Below, piece by piece: positions 36,023 through 36,392 of a stretch of DNA of 36,392 bases; position 1 is the first letter of the stretch, and the number at the start of each line of letters is the position of its first letter. Below the pieces are notes generated by a model. It worked only from the letters and a program-made list of their open reading frames with translations. It ran no database searches and was not told the origin of the DNA. The stretch comes from Lingula anatina (lineage: Eukaryota > Brachiopoda > Lingulata > Lingulida > Lingulidae). Both the position numbers and the translations under genes were made by a program. The stretch spans positions 3,581 through 39,972 of the forward strand of contig NW_019775411.1 in the NCBI RefSeq assembly GCF_001039355.2, in the 5' to 3' direction.

Positions 36023-36183
36023 TCAGAAAATGTCTGAAATGAAGCAATGATTAACACTTCTGAACTCCACATTCCCAAAATGTTAAGAATATCAAAAGTA
36101 AAATATTCAAACTAAAAACATTTTTACTGCCACCAAAGGCCAAAATTGACCTGCAGTGTAGAAACCACTGACCTATCAACACA

Positions 36184-36392
36184 GTTGACCTGCTGACAGC
36201 TAACCTAAAGGCAGAGTTGACCTGCTGACAGCCAACCTTATGGCAGAGTTGACCTGCTGACAGCTAACCTTATGGCAGAGTTGACCTGCTGACAGCCAAC
36301 CTTATGGTAGAGTTGACCTGCTGACAGCTAACCTTATGGCAGAGTTGACCTGCTGACAGCCAACCTTATGGTAGAGTTGACCTGCTGACAGC
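36184..36392. repeat. 32-bp minisatellite in an RTCB intron, running off the window
   Basis: Units start at 36184, 36216, 36248, 36280, 36312, 36344 and 36376, each GTTGACCTGCTGACAGC(T/C)AAC and onward. Six full copies and 17 bases of a seventh are visible. Units alternate CTAACC and CCAACC, so the recent amplification unit is the 64-bp dimer. It lies in the RTCB intron upstream of exon 35950-35762. A short degenerate unit precedes it from about 36150. Confidence 0.97.

Overview
The window looks like AT-rich nuclear DNA from an animal, most likely a marine invertebrate. Short exons are bounded by GT-AG introns, all genes found are animal families, and microsatellites and transposon debris are abundant. 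A mollusc or other lophotrochozoan would fit the frequent 'tacatgta'-type motifs, but I cannot fix the phylum. Most reading frames longer than 60 codons here are chance; the real genes came from reading splice sites against conserved protein motifs.

Layout. (1) 161-6013, minus strand: the 5' six exons of a secreted alpha-carbonic anhydrase. They carry the signal peptide, a 24-nt micro-exon, all three zinc histidines and the proton-shuttle histidine; the gene continues off the left edge. (2) 6014-11361: no gene recognised. It holds AGGTCA-rich repeat DNA, short inverted repeats, a 93-bp tandem repeat, a 24-bp degenerate tandem repeat and retroelement debris. (3) 11362-13273, minus strand: a complete four-exon PLAAT/LRAT-family gene of 157 codons, whose expected catalytic cysteine is serine. 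(4) 13274-18605: no gene recognised; microsatellites and dispersed repeats. (5) 18610-21700: a likely DNA transposon of about 3.1 kb with TTAA on both sides and short terminal inverted repeats. It carries two convergent genes, a P2X7 'ballast'-type zinc-domain gene (plus strand, frameshifted) and a THAP zinc-finger gene (minus strand). (6) 21951-23269: a 5'-truncated LINE. (7) 24361-24944: a 584-bp element with 35-bp perfect terminal inverted repeats, carrying the broken 5' coding part of a RecQ-like helicase. (8) 25168-33911: largely anonymous, with a possible signal-peptide exon, a 280-bp fold-back element and microsatellites. (9) 33912-35950, minus strand: the last four coding exons of the RNA ligase RTCB, including the guanylylated histidine; upstream exons lie beyond the right edge, past a 32-bp minisatellite.

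The three host genes (carbonic anhydrase, PLAAT-like, RTCB) share a strand but are unrelated in pathway. The most unusual material lies between 18.6 and 25 kb. There, two elements with terminal inverted repeats carry pieces of host-type nucleic-acid or zinc-binding genes (ballast domain, THAP, RecQ-like helicase), and no transposase catalytic core is visible.
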